NCBI RefSeq assembly: GCF_003932845.1
Contig: NZ_RQZH01000020.1
Location: 1 to 49,519, forward strand
Reading direction: 5' to 3'
Origin: Prevotella sp. OH937_COT-195
GTDB lineage: Bacteria; Bacteroidota; Bacteroidia; Bacteroidales; Bacteroidaceae
Length of the DNA: 49,519 nt
The notes under the pieces were generated by a model. It did no database searches. It saw only the letters and a list, made by a program, of their open reading frames with translations, and was not told the DNA's origin. Numbering within the stretch: position 1 is the first letter of the stretch; the number at the start of each line of letters is the position of its first letter. The translations under genes and the position numbers were made by a program. Below are positions 1 through 7,656 of the stretch, piece by piece.

Positions 1-1
1 T

Positions 2-94
2 GCAGCACTGGCGGCATACTGCTTCTTCGACAACAAGCCGAAAGCACTTGATGGATATTATATTGAGGACACCAAACAACTTATGATGTTTTGA
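2..94 (+). pseudogene. C-terminal ORF fragment abutting the IS remnant, unknown
   Basis: An open frame runs from base 2 to a TGA at 92-94 and reads as plausible protein, ending KQLMMF. It does not look like transposase sequence. It is in the same frame as the downstream transposase coding sequence but is separated from it by the stop. It could be the 3' end of a neighbouring gene cut by the window edge, or a degenerate part of the element. Product not recognised. Confidence 0.2.
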
Positions 95-115
95 GAAAGT
101 TTATCCCGAACTGGG

Positions 116-517
116 GTATACGATGGTCATACCATACAAAAGACGTTGGAACAAACCCAAAGGATGACCGGGAAACATATTAATAGTCCGGCGGCAGACA
201 GAGGGTATAGAGGTGTGAGACAGATCGGGTATACAAAGATACTCATCCCGGACGTTCCTAAAGCAAAAGATACCTGCTACCAAAAGAGAAAGAAACACCA
301 ACTATTTTGCAAGCGTGCAGGAATAGAACCGACGATAGGACATCTTAAAAGTGATTACAGACTATCTCGCAACTTTTATAAAGGAGATGCTGTCAATGTC
401 TTATTAGCTGCGGCGGCGTATAACTTCAAAAGAACTATGAGAGTTCTTTTGTGGTTTATAAAAAAAATCAGCGTGAACTTCGATTTTACAAACTTCACGC
501 TGAAATATAGTTTTTAA
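116..517 (+). pseudogene. IS5-family transposase, C-terminal remnant
   Basis: The open frame carries the typical C-terminal half of IS5-family DDE transposases: a YDGHT segment, the DRGYRG motif, then RAGIEPTIGHLK with the catalytic Glu, the DYRLSRNFYKG segment and an AAAAYNFKR tail. The coding sequence is readable upstream of the first ATG (146), back to about 116, so the gene is 5'-truncated rather than starting at 146. The A8 run at 460-467 shifts the last ~16 codons into a different frame from the right-hand copy (A9), which ends at the equivalent of 508-510. The N-terminal catalytic Asp region is absent, so activity is not expected. Confidence 0.75.
469..502. repeat. Stem-loop near IS 3' end
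   Basis: CAGCGTGAA (469-477) is the exact reverse complement of TTCACGCTG (494-502), giving a 9-bp stem with a 16-nt loop just inside the element end. The same structure is present in the right-hand copy at about 49383-49416, so it belongs to the element. It may be an end-recognition structure or a transcription barrier. Confidence 0.6.
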
Positions 518-728
518 GGGACGACTATGCTATATTTTTCTTTCATTTGTCTTTATGTCCGAATACGAACTTTGGGTGGAAAAAGGAACTTAACATCACG
601 ATTTCAGATTTTGAGACATACATTTAGTTCGTTCATTCAATTATGTCGTCTTTGAAAATACTTTGCACAGTATCATTTTATCTTCAGGAACAAACCTTTC
701 AATCTAACCTAATCAGTAACTCGTTAAA

Positions 729-1256
729 TTAAATTCTATTTTTTCCTCGTAAGAGAATACTTGTCGCACCAATGGTGAATAATGCGCCATCATCAATAAC
801 CCGTTTTTCCTTGTCTCCGAGCAATTCATTGTCAACAAACGTTCCGGTATTGCTCGGACCGTCCCTCAATACATATTTAAGTCTGCCTGATGTATCTCGG
901 CTGACGTTTAATACACAATGATTGTTGTCAACACTTGGGTCGACAGTCTCTATGGGAGTATTTATTTTATTCCCTTTCTGATAACGCCCGATAACATTAT
1001 CACCAAGTTTTAAAGGTATTATTTGTTTGTAATGGAATACGTTTTCAATTACTATAATAGCCCCATAATCTTCATTATCAACAAGTTCTTCGGGATTCTC
1101 TTCTTTCTGTCTGTTGCGGAGTTTACTTGTACCAATTTTTATACCGAATTGTTTGTTGCACTCCGGACAAACAAAAATCAGCGATTGTCCGTTTTCATAA
1201 CGTGTCTCATCAAAAACAATAAAATTATCACATTTGGGGCATCTTACACGTTTCAT
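729..1256 (-). CDS. Zinc-ribbon and FHA domain protein
   Basis: The protein begins MKRVRCPKC and has two CxxC pairs within the first ~37 residues, a zinc-ribbon of the MJ0042/DUF type. This is followed by a low-complexity linker and a C-terminal FHA domain of about 100 residues containing the GR..., ...NNHC and ...NTGTFVDN elements. FHA domains bind phosphothreonine, so a role in phospho-dependent protein interaction is inferred. An in-frame ATG at 1292 would add 12 residues but overlaps the upstream gene; ATG 1256 puts the first cysteine in the usual place. It is 14 bases downstream of the SPOR/HU gene and probably co-transcribed. Partner kinase not visible in the window. Confidence 0.75.
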   Translation of the reverse strand: MKRVRCPKCDNFIVFDETRYENGQSLIFVCPECNKQFGIKIGTSKLRNRQKEENPEELVDNEDYGAIIVIENVFHYKQIIPLKLGDNVIGRYQKGNKINTPIETVDPSVDNNHCVLNVSRDTSGRLKYVLRDGPSNTGTFVDNELLGDKEKRVIDDGALFTIGATSILLRGKNRI

Positions 1257-1270
1257 ATATAAAAACACAA

Positions 1271-2344
1271 TTATTTTATTTCGTAAACCCAAGCCTGTGT
1301 AAAATATTTATTGGCGTGAAGTTTGTTCAATTCTTTATAGGCTTCTGTTTCCGATGCGAAATCTCCATATACTATTTTACGTTTATTGCCATCACCGATC
1401 ATTTTTGCCGATACAAGTCCTTGTTTATGTACTACGGCAAGGAATGTATCTCCATTTGCTTTGGATACTTGACTTGCCATGACGATGCAATATTTTTTTT
1501 CGGAATTTACTTTATTGATATCTTGCTTATTATTTTTCTTTACCTTAAATGTTGTTTCTTCTTTTTCTGAAGGTTTTGTCATATAAGGTTTTTCTCTTTT
1601 CAAAACAATGGGAATTATATTTTCTCCTCCATCTGTAACCATTGCTTTAGGCATGATTTCATATAACATATCGGTATTGATTTTTCCCACACCCATTTCC
1701 AAATTACTTGTTGACAATGGAGAGGTGAACAAGAAAAAACCAACCAAGGCAATAATTATTGCTGCAAGATTTCTTATCGCGCTCAATTTTATGTTTATAT
1801 AATCTCCTTTATGAGCATTGACCGGTAAATTGCAGTTTTCTCCAATGTTTACATCAATGATGTTTTCATTTTCATTAGATATTTTTGCCTTGCTGTTATT
1901 TTTTACTTTTACAAGTTGCAATTCGTACAGTTTCTTTATTTGAACCGTGTCAAAGGCATAAAGGTTTGGAGTTAACAGACCAGACTTTATTGGCACGAAA
2001 TCAAAATTTCCATCCTTGTTAACCGACAAAGTTCCAATTCCGTTAAAAATGTAATCGCCATGATTTGTTAGGTAATTGTTTATTTTGCCAACTTCGTCTT
2101 CAATTTTTTGTACTGCCTCCGGAAAACTAATATCAAATGCTTCCATGTATGACTGTACGAGTAGATTGTCATTTGCTTTCAACTTGGGATTAAACCCCAA
2201 AGTGCGTAATGGCGGTAATATTTGACAATCATCTTCGCTGTATTTGGCACATTGATGATAAGCCATAAAGCCTCCTAATCCAGGCACCATGACACAATCA
2301 TTACTTAATAGCAATATCTCAATATGCTTTTCCAAACGGTTCAT
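1271..2344 (-). CDS. HU-CCDC81 and SPOR domain membrane protein
   Basis: The N-terminal ~150 residues match the HU/CCDC81-like module of Bacteroidota (HIEILLLSNDCVMVPGLGGF at the start, a second copy around residues 70-130). A hydrophobic helix follows at about residues 192-212. The C-terminal ~75 residues have the SPOR pattern (YCIVMASQVSK ... ANKYFTQAWVYEI). In this family the N-terminal module is thought to be cytoplasmic and the SPOR domain periplasmic, binding denuded peptidoglycan at division sites; a cell-division or envelope role is therefore inferred. The start is supported by conservation of the N-terminal motif. The promoter lies so close that the transcript may begin at the ATG itself (see the promoter entry). 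Confidence 0.85.
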   Translation of the reverse strand: MNRLEKHIEILLLSNDCVMVPGLGGFMAYHQCAKYSEDDCQILPPLRTLGFNPKLKANDNLLVQSYMEAFDISFPEAVQKIEDEVGKINNYLTNHGDYIFNGIGTLSVNKDGNFDFVPIKSGLLTPNLYAFDTVQIKKLYELQLVKVKNNSKAKISNENENIIDVNIGENCNLPVNAHKGDYINIKLSAIRNLAAIIIALVGFFLFTSPLSTSNLEMGVGKINTDMLYEIMPKAMVTDGGENIIPIVLKREKPYMTKPSEKEETTFKVKKNNKQDINKVNSEKKYCIVMASQVSKANGDTFLAVVHKQGLVSAKMIGDGNKRKIVYGDFASETEAYKELNKLHANKYFTQAWVYEIK

Positions 2345-2349
2345 GTTTG

Positions 2350-2380
2350 CAAAATTAATGACTTTTTTCGAGATTTCAAA
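2350..2380 (-). promoter_or_regulatory. Promoter for SPOR/HU gene, -33 and -7 elements
   Basis: Read on the minus strand, TTTG (2377-2380) and TAATTTTG (2350-2357) are separated by 19 nt, an exact match to the Bacteroides consensus. The expected start of transcription, about six bases past the -7 box, falls on or next to the ATG at 2344. Confidence 0.6.
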
Positions 2381-2441
2381 AAAAAAAAGTAAGTAATGAG
2401 AAAAAATATCGAAATACTTTCGCCAATAGGAATTTTATTCT

Positions 2442-2449
2442 TAATTTTG
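2442..2449 (+). promoter_or_regulatory. -7 promoter element for rfbC
   Basis: TAATTTTG matches TAnnTTTG and lies 26 bases before the rfbC ATG, divergent from the SPOR/HU promoter. Confidence 0.45.
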
Positions 2450-2475
2450 CATCAATAAAAATCTCACTTGTAATA

Positions 2476-3024
2476 ATGAACTATTTAAGAACGGACATTG
2501 ATGGTGTTTTTATAATCGAACCAAGGGTTTTTGAAGACTCACGCGGTTATTTTTTCGAATCTTTCAAGCAGGAAGAATTTGATAAAAATATCGGCAGAGT
2601 AAATTTTATACAAGATAATGAGTCAAAGTCTTCGCGAGGAGTTCTTAGAGGGCTGCATTATCAGAAAGGTGATTTCTCACAAGCAAAACTTGTACGAGTA
2701 ATAAAAGGAACTGTTATTGACGTTGCCGTAGATATAAGAAAAAGTTCACCCACATTCGGCAAGCATGTCATAGTTGAACTTAGTGAAGATAACAAGCGGC
2801 AGTTTTTTATACCTCGTGGATTTGCCCATGGTTTCCTTGTAATGAGCGATGAAGCGATATTCACATATAAAGTTGACAATGTATATTCGCCCAATTCGGA
2901 AGCGTCTATAAGATTTGATGATCCGGAACTCGGTATTGATTGGCCCATAAGTGCGAAAGATATTTTGTTAAGTCCCAAGGACGAAACCGGCAGAAAATTT
3001 TCCGAGGCAGAACTTTTTGATTGA
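2476..3024 (+). CDS. rfbC: dTDP-4-dehydrorhamnose 3,5-epimerase
   Basis: RmlC/RfbC epimerises C3 and C5 of dTDP-4-keto-6-deoxyglucose in cytoplasmic dTDP-L-rhamnose synthesis. The 182-residue protein has the family's cupin features: EDSRGYFFESF near the start, RGLHYQ with the catalytic His at about residue 61, a Lys at 71, GFAHGF around 115-120 and the catalytic Tyr in TYKVDN at about 131. Length is normal. No rfbA, rfbB or rfbD lies nearby, so the rest of the pathway must be elsewhere. The next gene, a lipoprotein, starts 14 bases downstream and probably shares its transcript. Confidence 0.95.
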   Translation: MNYLRTDIDGVFIIEPRVFEDSRGYFFESFKQEEFDKNIGRVNFIQDNESKSSRGVLRGLHYQKGDFSQAKLVRVIKGTVIDVAVDIRKSSPTFGKHVIVELSEDNKRQFFIPRGFAHGFLVMSDEAIFTYKVDNVYSPNSEASIRFDDPELGIDWPISAKDILLSPKDETGRKFSEAELFD

Positions 3025-3038
3025 CAATTTTGACATAG

Positions 3039-3851
3039 ATGACTCTCTATAAAAATATTCCTTTCATATTATTGTCACTTGCTTTTATTTTAGTATCTTG
3101 CAAATACGAAAATAAAGAAAAGGATTTTTGCAAAGAAGATTTGAAAGCAAAGAAGATGATGCAAGGTGTGTGGTATGACGAATTGGAAGATAACGTTGTT
3201 TTCAGTGTTAATGGGGACACTATTTTTTATCCGGACTCGATTAGTTTGCCTGTTGCATTTACTGTTATTAATGACTCTTTATGTCTTAATGGTGCCATAA
3301 TGACAAAATATCCCATAAAGAATCTTACAGAGCATCTTCTAATATTCAAAAATCAAAATGGAGATGAAATAAAGCTTTTTAAGGATGAGAATGCAAGTTC
3401 AAAAAAGGTAGATTTAGTTAAATATAACAGACATGTTGCGATAAACCAACATCGGATTATAAAGAAAGATACTGTTGTTATGTTGGAAGGTGTGAAAAAT
3501 CATATATATATACAAGTTAATCCTACTACATATAAAGTGTCGAAAAGCAATTATGACAATGAAGGGGTAAGGGTTGACAATATATATTATGACAATACCG
3601 TAAGTATTTGTATAGTAAAAAACAGTGTGAAAACTTTCATACACGACTTTCACAAGAAAGAATTTCTCGGAACAATCCCTTCCGGTATTATCCAACAATC
3701 AATACTTAATGATATAATTTATGAAGGTCACGACAGCGATGGCTTTCATTTCTATGCCACAATGGGCATTCCGGACACTCCAAGTAATTATATAGCAGAA
3801 ATAATTGTATCATATAATAATAAACATACCATTTCAAAAATAATGAATTGA
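3039..3851 (+). CDS. Bacteroidales lipoprotein, DUF4738-like
   Basis: The 270-residue product starts with a hydrophobic signal ending FILVSC, a lipobox with Cys at residue 21, followed by a charged segment, so it is a predicted lipoprotein. The body contains QGVWYDELEDNVVF and mixed beta-rich sequence resembling DUF4738-type lipoproteins of Bacteroidales; that family assignment is from memory and is tentative. No catalytic motif was recognised. It follows rfbC closely on the same strand but shows no link to sugar nucleotide synthesis. Confidence 0.65.
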   Translation: MTLYKNIPFILLSLAFILVSCKYENKEKDFCKEDLKAKKMMQGVWYDELEDNVVFSVNGDTIFYPDSISLPVAFTVINDSLCLNGAIMTKYPIKNLTEHLLIFKNQNGDEIKLFKDENASSKKVDLVKYNRHVAINQHRIIKKDTVVMLEGVKNHIYIQVNPTTYKVSKSNYDNEGVRVDNIYYDNTVSICIVKNSVKTFIHDFHKKEFLGTIPSGIIQQSILNDIIYEGHDSDGFHFYATMGIPDTPSNYIAEIIVSYNNKHTISKIMN

Positions 3852-3953
3852 TAATTTTGAAATGATGTGTTTAAGTGGATTTGTTTTTGCCAAAAATTTT
3901 AATAAACAATAATAAAACTTTGTCTTTTTGTTGCTATTTTAAATAAAAAAGAT

Positions 3954-3961
3954 TAATTTTG
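3954..3961 (+). promoter_or_regulatory. -7 promoter element for polysaccharide export gene
   Basis: TAATTTTG lies 22 bases before the ATG at 3984, after an AT-rich stretch. A -33 TTTG exists at 3927-3930 but at 23-nt spacing, longer than usual. Confidence 0.4.
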
Positions 3962-3983
3962 CAAACAAATAAAATATAAGATT

Positions 3984-4766
3984 ATGAAAAAGTTGATAAT
4001 CCCTGTAATCGTGATTGCACTTATAGTTCTTTTCGGCAGTTGCGGAAGTACTAAAAAGATTGTTTATTTCCAAGGAGCAGACACCATTGATTTATCGCAA
4101 TCACGTGGTTTGTACGATGCCCGTATAATGCCCAAAGATCTCATAAACATACATATAAGCACATCAGACCCGAATGCGGCCAAACCATTCAATAAGGATA
4201 TTAATAACAACAATTATGGAATGTCAACGGAATCCAATATTTATGGATATTTGGTTGACAACAAAGGAAATATTAATTTTCCGATGGTTGGAACCATACA
4301 TTTGGAAGGACTTACTACAAGAGAATGCGAGGCACTCATACTCAGTCTGATTAAACCATATATGGCAGAATCTGAAAAGCCTGTTGTTACAGTAAGGATG
4401 ACAAGTTATCATGTAACAATAATCGGCGAAGCGGGATCGCGTATTATTCCTGTGACAAGAGAGAAAATGAGCATAGTTGAGGCAATTGCTTCTGCGGGTG
4501 ACCTTACTATGTATGGTAAACGTGATAATATTTTGCTTGTAAGAGAGGATAAGAACGGACAAAAGAGTACTCACCGTCTTGACATCAGTAAAGCAGACAT
4601 TTTCAATTCTCCTTATTATTATCTACAACAGAATGATATTATCTACATAGAACCAAACAGATCGAAAATTAATCGTCAGGTAATAAACGATAATAGCATT
4701 TGGCTTACTACTGCGACAGTTATTGTTTCTTTGGGTTCTGTAATTCTAACATTAATAAAAAAATAA
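3984..4766 (+). CDS. Wza-like polysaccharide export lipoprotein
   Basis: The 260-residue protein has a lipoprotein signal ending LFGSC (Cys ~20), then a Poly_export domain (YDARIMPKDLINIHISTSDP, residues ~43-62; GYLVDNKGNINFPMVGTIHL, ~88-107) and an SLBB-like segment (VTIIGEAGS ... ILLVREDKNG). It ends with a hydrophobic segment (TATVIVSLGSVILTL), as in Bacteroidota homologues. Family members form the outer-membrane channel for capsule or exopolysaccharide. It stands alone here: no Wzc-type kinase or glycosyltransferase follows, and a strong terminator closes the unit. The upstream rfbC may supply rhamnose for the same polymer, but that is inference. Confidence 0.9.
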   Translation: MKKLIIPVIVIALIVLFGSCGSTKKIVYFQGADTIDLSQSRGLYDARIMPKDLINIHISTSDPNAAKPFNKDINNNNYGMSTESNIYGYLVDNKGNINFPMVGTIHLEGLTTRECEALILSLIKPYMAESEKPVVTVRMTSYHVTIIGEAGSRIIPVTREKMSIVEAIASAGDLTMYGKRDNILLVREDKNGQKSTHRLDISKADIFNSPYYYLQQNDIIYIEPNRSKINRQVINDNSIWLTTATVIVSLGSVILTLIKK

Positions 4767-4850
4767 GAGTTTTGAATTTGAGGTGGGTACTATAAATTTG
4801 TACGATGGAAAAATTTGAAAACCTATCATAAAATACAAAGCAACATTCGG

Positions 4851-4882
4851 GGGCATGTATATGTTTACATGTCCTTTTTTTT
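4851..4882 (+). terminator. Rho-independent terminator after polysaccharide export gene
   Basis: GGGCATGTA (4851-4859) pairs with TACATGTCC (4866-4874), with one G-T wobble and a six-base loop, followed by eight T residues. Confidence 0.85.
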
Positions 4883-4902
4883 AATAATAAGATTGACATA
4901 AT

Positions 4903-6441
4903 ATGCTTGCAAAGACATTCTCTGCCGAATTAATGGGAATGGGGGTTGTAACGGTTACAATAGAGACAAATATCGTTCCCGGTGTTTTGTTACATGTTTC
5001 CGGACTTGCAGATGCCGCAGTGAAAGAGAGTTTCGACCGCATAAAGGCTGCCTTGTCAAATATAGGGTATAAGATGCCTGTAGCAGAAATTACCGTTAAT
5101 CTTTCTCCTGCCGACATAAAGAAAGAGGGTAGTGGGTATGACCTTCCCATGGCAATTGGAATTTTGGCCGCCAATGGAAAAGTTAATACTGATATGCTTG
5201 GTAACTATATGATGATTGGCGAATTGGGGCTTGACGGTATTTTGCGTCCGGTAAGGGGAATATTGCCGTTAGCCATAAAAGCACGCGCTGAAAAATTCAA
5301 AGGACTTATAGTTCCGAGAGGGAATGTACGTGAAGCTGCCGTTGTCAATAATCTTGATGTTTTTGGCATGGAAACACTTGACGAAGTTATAAGTTTTTTA
5401 AATGGAAGACATTTTGAACCTTTTGTCGTAAATACACGCACAGAATTTTATGCCAATCAGTCTCGTTTCGACCTTGACTTCGCAGATGTACGCGGACAAG
5501 AGAATGTAAAGCGTGCTATAGAAGTTGCTGCAGCCGGTGGTCATAACCTTATAATGATAGGTCCTCCCGGCTCTGGAAAATCAATGATGGCAAAGCGTAT
5601 TCCGTCTATATTGCCACCTTTGACATTGGCTGAAAGTTTAGAAACCACGCAAGTATATTCTGTTGCAGGAAAAATGCAAAATGATTCTTCGCTGATATGC
5701 CAACGTCCATTTCGCAGTCCTCACCATAGTATTTCACATGTTGCACTTGTCGGAGGTGGAACGACTCCCCAACCCGGTGAGATTTCGCTTGCGCATAACG
5801 GTGTATTATTTTGTGATGAACTTCCGGAATTTTCCAGAACGGTTCTTGAAGTGATGCGTCAGCCTCTCGAAGATAGGAGAATAAACATCAGCCGCGCAAA
5901 ATACACGATCGAATTTCCATGCTCATTTATGTTTGTTGCATCAATGAATCCATGCCCATGTGGCTATTATGGAGATCCTACACATCATTGTGTCTGCACA
6001 CCTGGGCAGATACAAAGATATATGAACAAGATTTCCGGTCCTTTGCTTGATCGTATAGACATACAATGCGAGATTGCCCCTCTTCCGTTTACCGATATAA
6101 GTCAGGTGTCGCCCGGTGAACCAAGTGAGGCTATACGAAATCGTGTTATGGCAGCACGTAGGATACAGGAAGAACGCTACAAAGAATACAAAGGTATACA
6201 CTGCAACGCTCAGATGACAGAGAGACTTATGCATCGTTTTGCCGAACCCGACCAAACATCGCTTGACATACTGCGCATGGCGATGGAGCGTCTTAAACTT
6301 TCGGCACGTGCATATAGCCGTATATTGAAGGTGGCACGTACAATTGCCGACCTCGAAGGCAAAGAAAACATCGAGATGCATAACGTAGCAGAAGCCGTAG
6401 GCTACAGAAGTCTGGATAGAGGTGACTGGGCAGAAAGGTAA
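4903..6441 (+). CDS. comM: YifB/ComM family Mg-chelatase-like AAA+ ATPase
   Basis: The 512-residue protein is full length. It has an N-terminal ChlI/Lon-like domain (residues ~20-170), the Mg_chelatase AAA+ core with Walker A GPPGSGKS at 220-227 and Walker B GVLFCDELPEF near 300, a MNPCPCGYYGD cysteine motif, and the C-terminal helical domain with LSARAYSRILKVARTIADLE and DRGDWAE. ComM is a hexameric helicase that promotes branch migration during natural transformation. An intact stop at 6439-6441 is followed by a foreign-looking cassette and then a second, diverged comM 3' end at 9063-9482. comM is a known insertion site for genomic islands in other bacteria, for example in Acinetobacter. 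Confidence 0.93.
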   Translation: MLAKTFSAELMGMGVVTVTIETNIVPGVLLHVSGLADAAVKESFDRIKAALSNIGYKMPVAEITVNLSPADIKKEGSGYDLPMAIGILAANGKVNTDMLGNYMMIGELGLDGILRPVRGILPLAIKARAEKFKGLIVPRGNVREAAVVNNLDVFGMETLDEVISFLNGRHFEPFVVNTRTEFYANQSRFDLDFADVRGQENVKRAIEVAAAGGHNLIMIGPPGSGKSMMAKRIPSILPPLTLAESLETTQVYSVAGKMQNDSSLICQRPFRSPHHSISHVALVGGGTTPQPGEISLAHNGVLFCDELPEFSRTVLEVMRQPLEDRRINISRAKYTIEFPCSFMFVASMNPCPCGYYGDPTHHCVCTPGQIQRYMNKISGPLLDRIDIQCEIAPLPFTDISQVSPGEPSEAIRNRVMAARRIQEERYKEYKGIHCNAQMTERLMHRFAEPDQTSLDILRMAMERLKLSARAYSRILKVARTIADLEGKENIEMHNVAEAVGYRSLDRGDWAER

Positions 6442-6492
6442 CAGAGAGAACTAAGCAAGTGACTCATTAACAAATTTAACAACACTTATATA

Positions 6493-7626
6493 ATGAGATA
6501 TATAATAATTGTATTAATGGTAATATATACTCAGATTGCCGAAGCACAGCAATCAAGTATAGTAATGAGTATGCCAATTCGTGAACAGATAATCAAAGAC
6601 AATGTTAAGACATATGAATCAACAGATGTGATACCATTTGATACTGTGCCACAGATGTATTATGACGATTATTTCTATGATGCGTACGATGAATTGTCCA
6701 ATATGTTAGAAGGTAATATACAATATAACCTTAAACGAGCAGAATTTCTTGTAGAGTGGGCTTATTTCTCAGGCAACGTGGATTACAAAGCATTTTGTGA
6801 CAGTATATCTCTTGCAGTTAATGTTATGAACAGATTCATTCGTCTAATGGATATTCAGCACTATAAGACTGCTGCAAATGCTGCACTTTTCAATTACTTT
6901 ACAAAACCAGGTTGGATGAACGGGAACAAGGCTTTTTCTTATGACGTTGAAGATTGTGGTGGTGAGAAAGACATAACAAAACTTTTTGTATCAAAAGTAA
7001 TTAAGACACATTCTGGTCAATGTTCGTCATTGCCTATTTACTACAAAATATTATGCAATGAGTTGGGAGGAAAAGCGTATTTAGCAACTGCTCCAAGACA
7101 CATGTATATAAAACATATAGGAGAAGATGGCAGATGGGTTAACGTAGAACTGACCACCGGTAGCTTTGCCAGAGATGAATGGTACATACAATCAATGGGG
7201 GTATCAACAGAAGCCATCAAAAATGGCGTATTTCTCACTGCGATGTCTGATAATGAAGAAGTGGCTTATATGATATACATGTTAGGTATTGCTTACCAGA
7301 GGAAATACCGAGACAATGATTATTTCGCATTATTGTGTGCCAATCGGATATTAGACACGCTTCCACATAACTATCTTGCACTCCACCTGTTAATCGAGAC
7401 TCTACACCAGTGTGGATACGACTATGTTCATACCATTGGCGAGGTGCCTTCCCATTATATCATAAACAACAATCAAAAATACCAGTCCGCTATAGCTATT
7501 TTAGAATCTATCGGATATACGGAACTTACAGAAAAAGAATATATCAAAAAAGTAGAGAAAGGCTATAATTATATTGGCAAAAATACGTCATCATCATGGG
7601 ATGAATTCAAAAGTAGAAACAGATAA
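6493..7626 (+). CDS. Secreted transglutaminase-like protein
   Basis: A Sec signal peptide ends around residue 18 (IAEAQQ). The central part has a transglutaminase-like core: HSGQCSSLP with candidate nucleophile Cys177, PRHMYI with His203 and VNVEL at 216-220 that would supply the third residue. The C-terminal ~130 residues are helical and TPR-like. Family members are cysteine proteases or cross-linking enzymes; the true substrate is unknown. It is the first gene of the cassette between the two comM ends and lies 30 bases before the RHS-tip gene, so co-transcription is likely. No TAnnTTTG box was seen in the 51 bases after comM, so readthrough from comM is possible. Confidence 0.7.
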   Translation: MRYIIIVLMVIYTQIAEAQQSSIVMSMPIREQIIKDNVKTYESTDVIPFDTVPQMYYDDYFYDAYDELSNMLEGNIQYNLKRAEFLVEWAYFSGNVDYKAFCDSISLAVNVMNRFIRLMDIQHYKTAANAALFNYFTKPGWMNGNKAFSYDVEDCGGEKDITKLFVSKVIKTHSGQCSSLPIYYKILCNELGGKAYLATAPRHMYIKHIGEDGRWVNVELTTGSFARDEWYIQSMGVSTEAIKNGVFLTAMSDNEEVAYMIYMLGIAYQRKYRDNDYFALLCANRILDTLPHNYLALHLLIETLHQCGYDYVHTIGEVPSHYIINNNQKYQSAIAILESIGYTELTEKEYIKKVEKGYNYIGKNTSSSWDEFKSRNR

Positions 7627-7656
7627 AACATAAATCACATAAAAATTTTAGTTATC

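Larger units (their letters stand above)
95..527 (+). mobile_element. Partial IS5-type insertion sequence, 3' end
   Basis: The stretch encodes the C-terminal part of a DDE transposase and ends at a boundary defined by comparison with the second copy at the right edge. The two copies match through AAGG(G/A)ACGACTA and then diverge completely, so the element end is at about 526-527. The left limit is uncertain: the 5' part of the element is missing or lies outside the window. Relative to the right copy it has lost nine bases between two AAGG repeats (near 378-382) and one base from an A-tract (460-467). It appears to be a decaying copy. Confidence 0.75.

Noticed and set aside
4903..6441. Reading the intact comM as disrupted by the cassette
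   Set aside because: Its C-terminal motif DRGDWAE and stop codon are intact before the cassette begins, so the gene itself is not interrupted.
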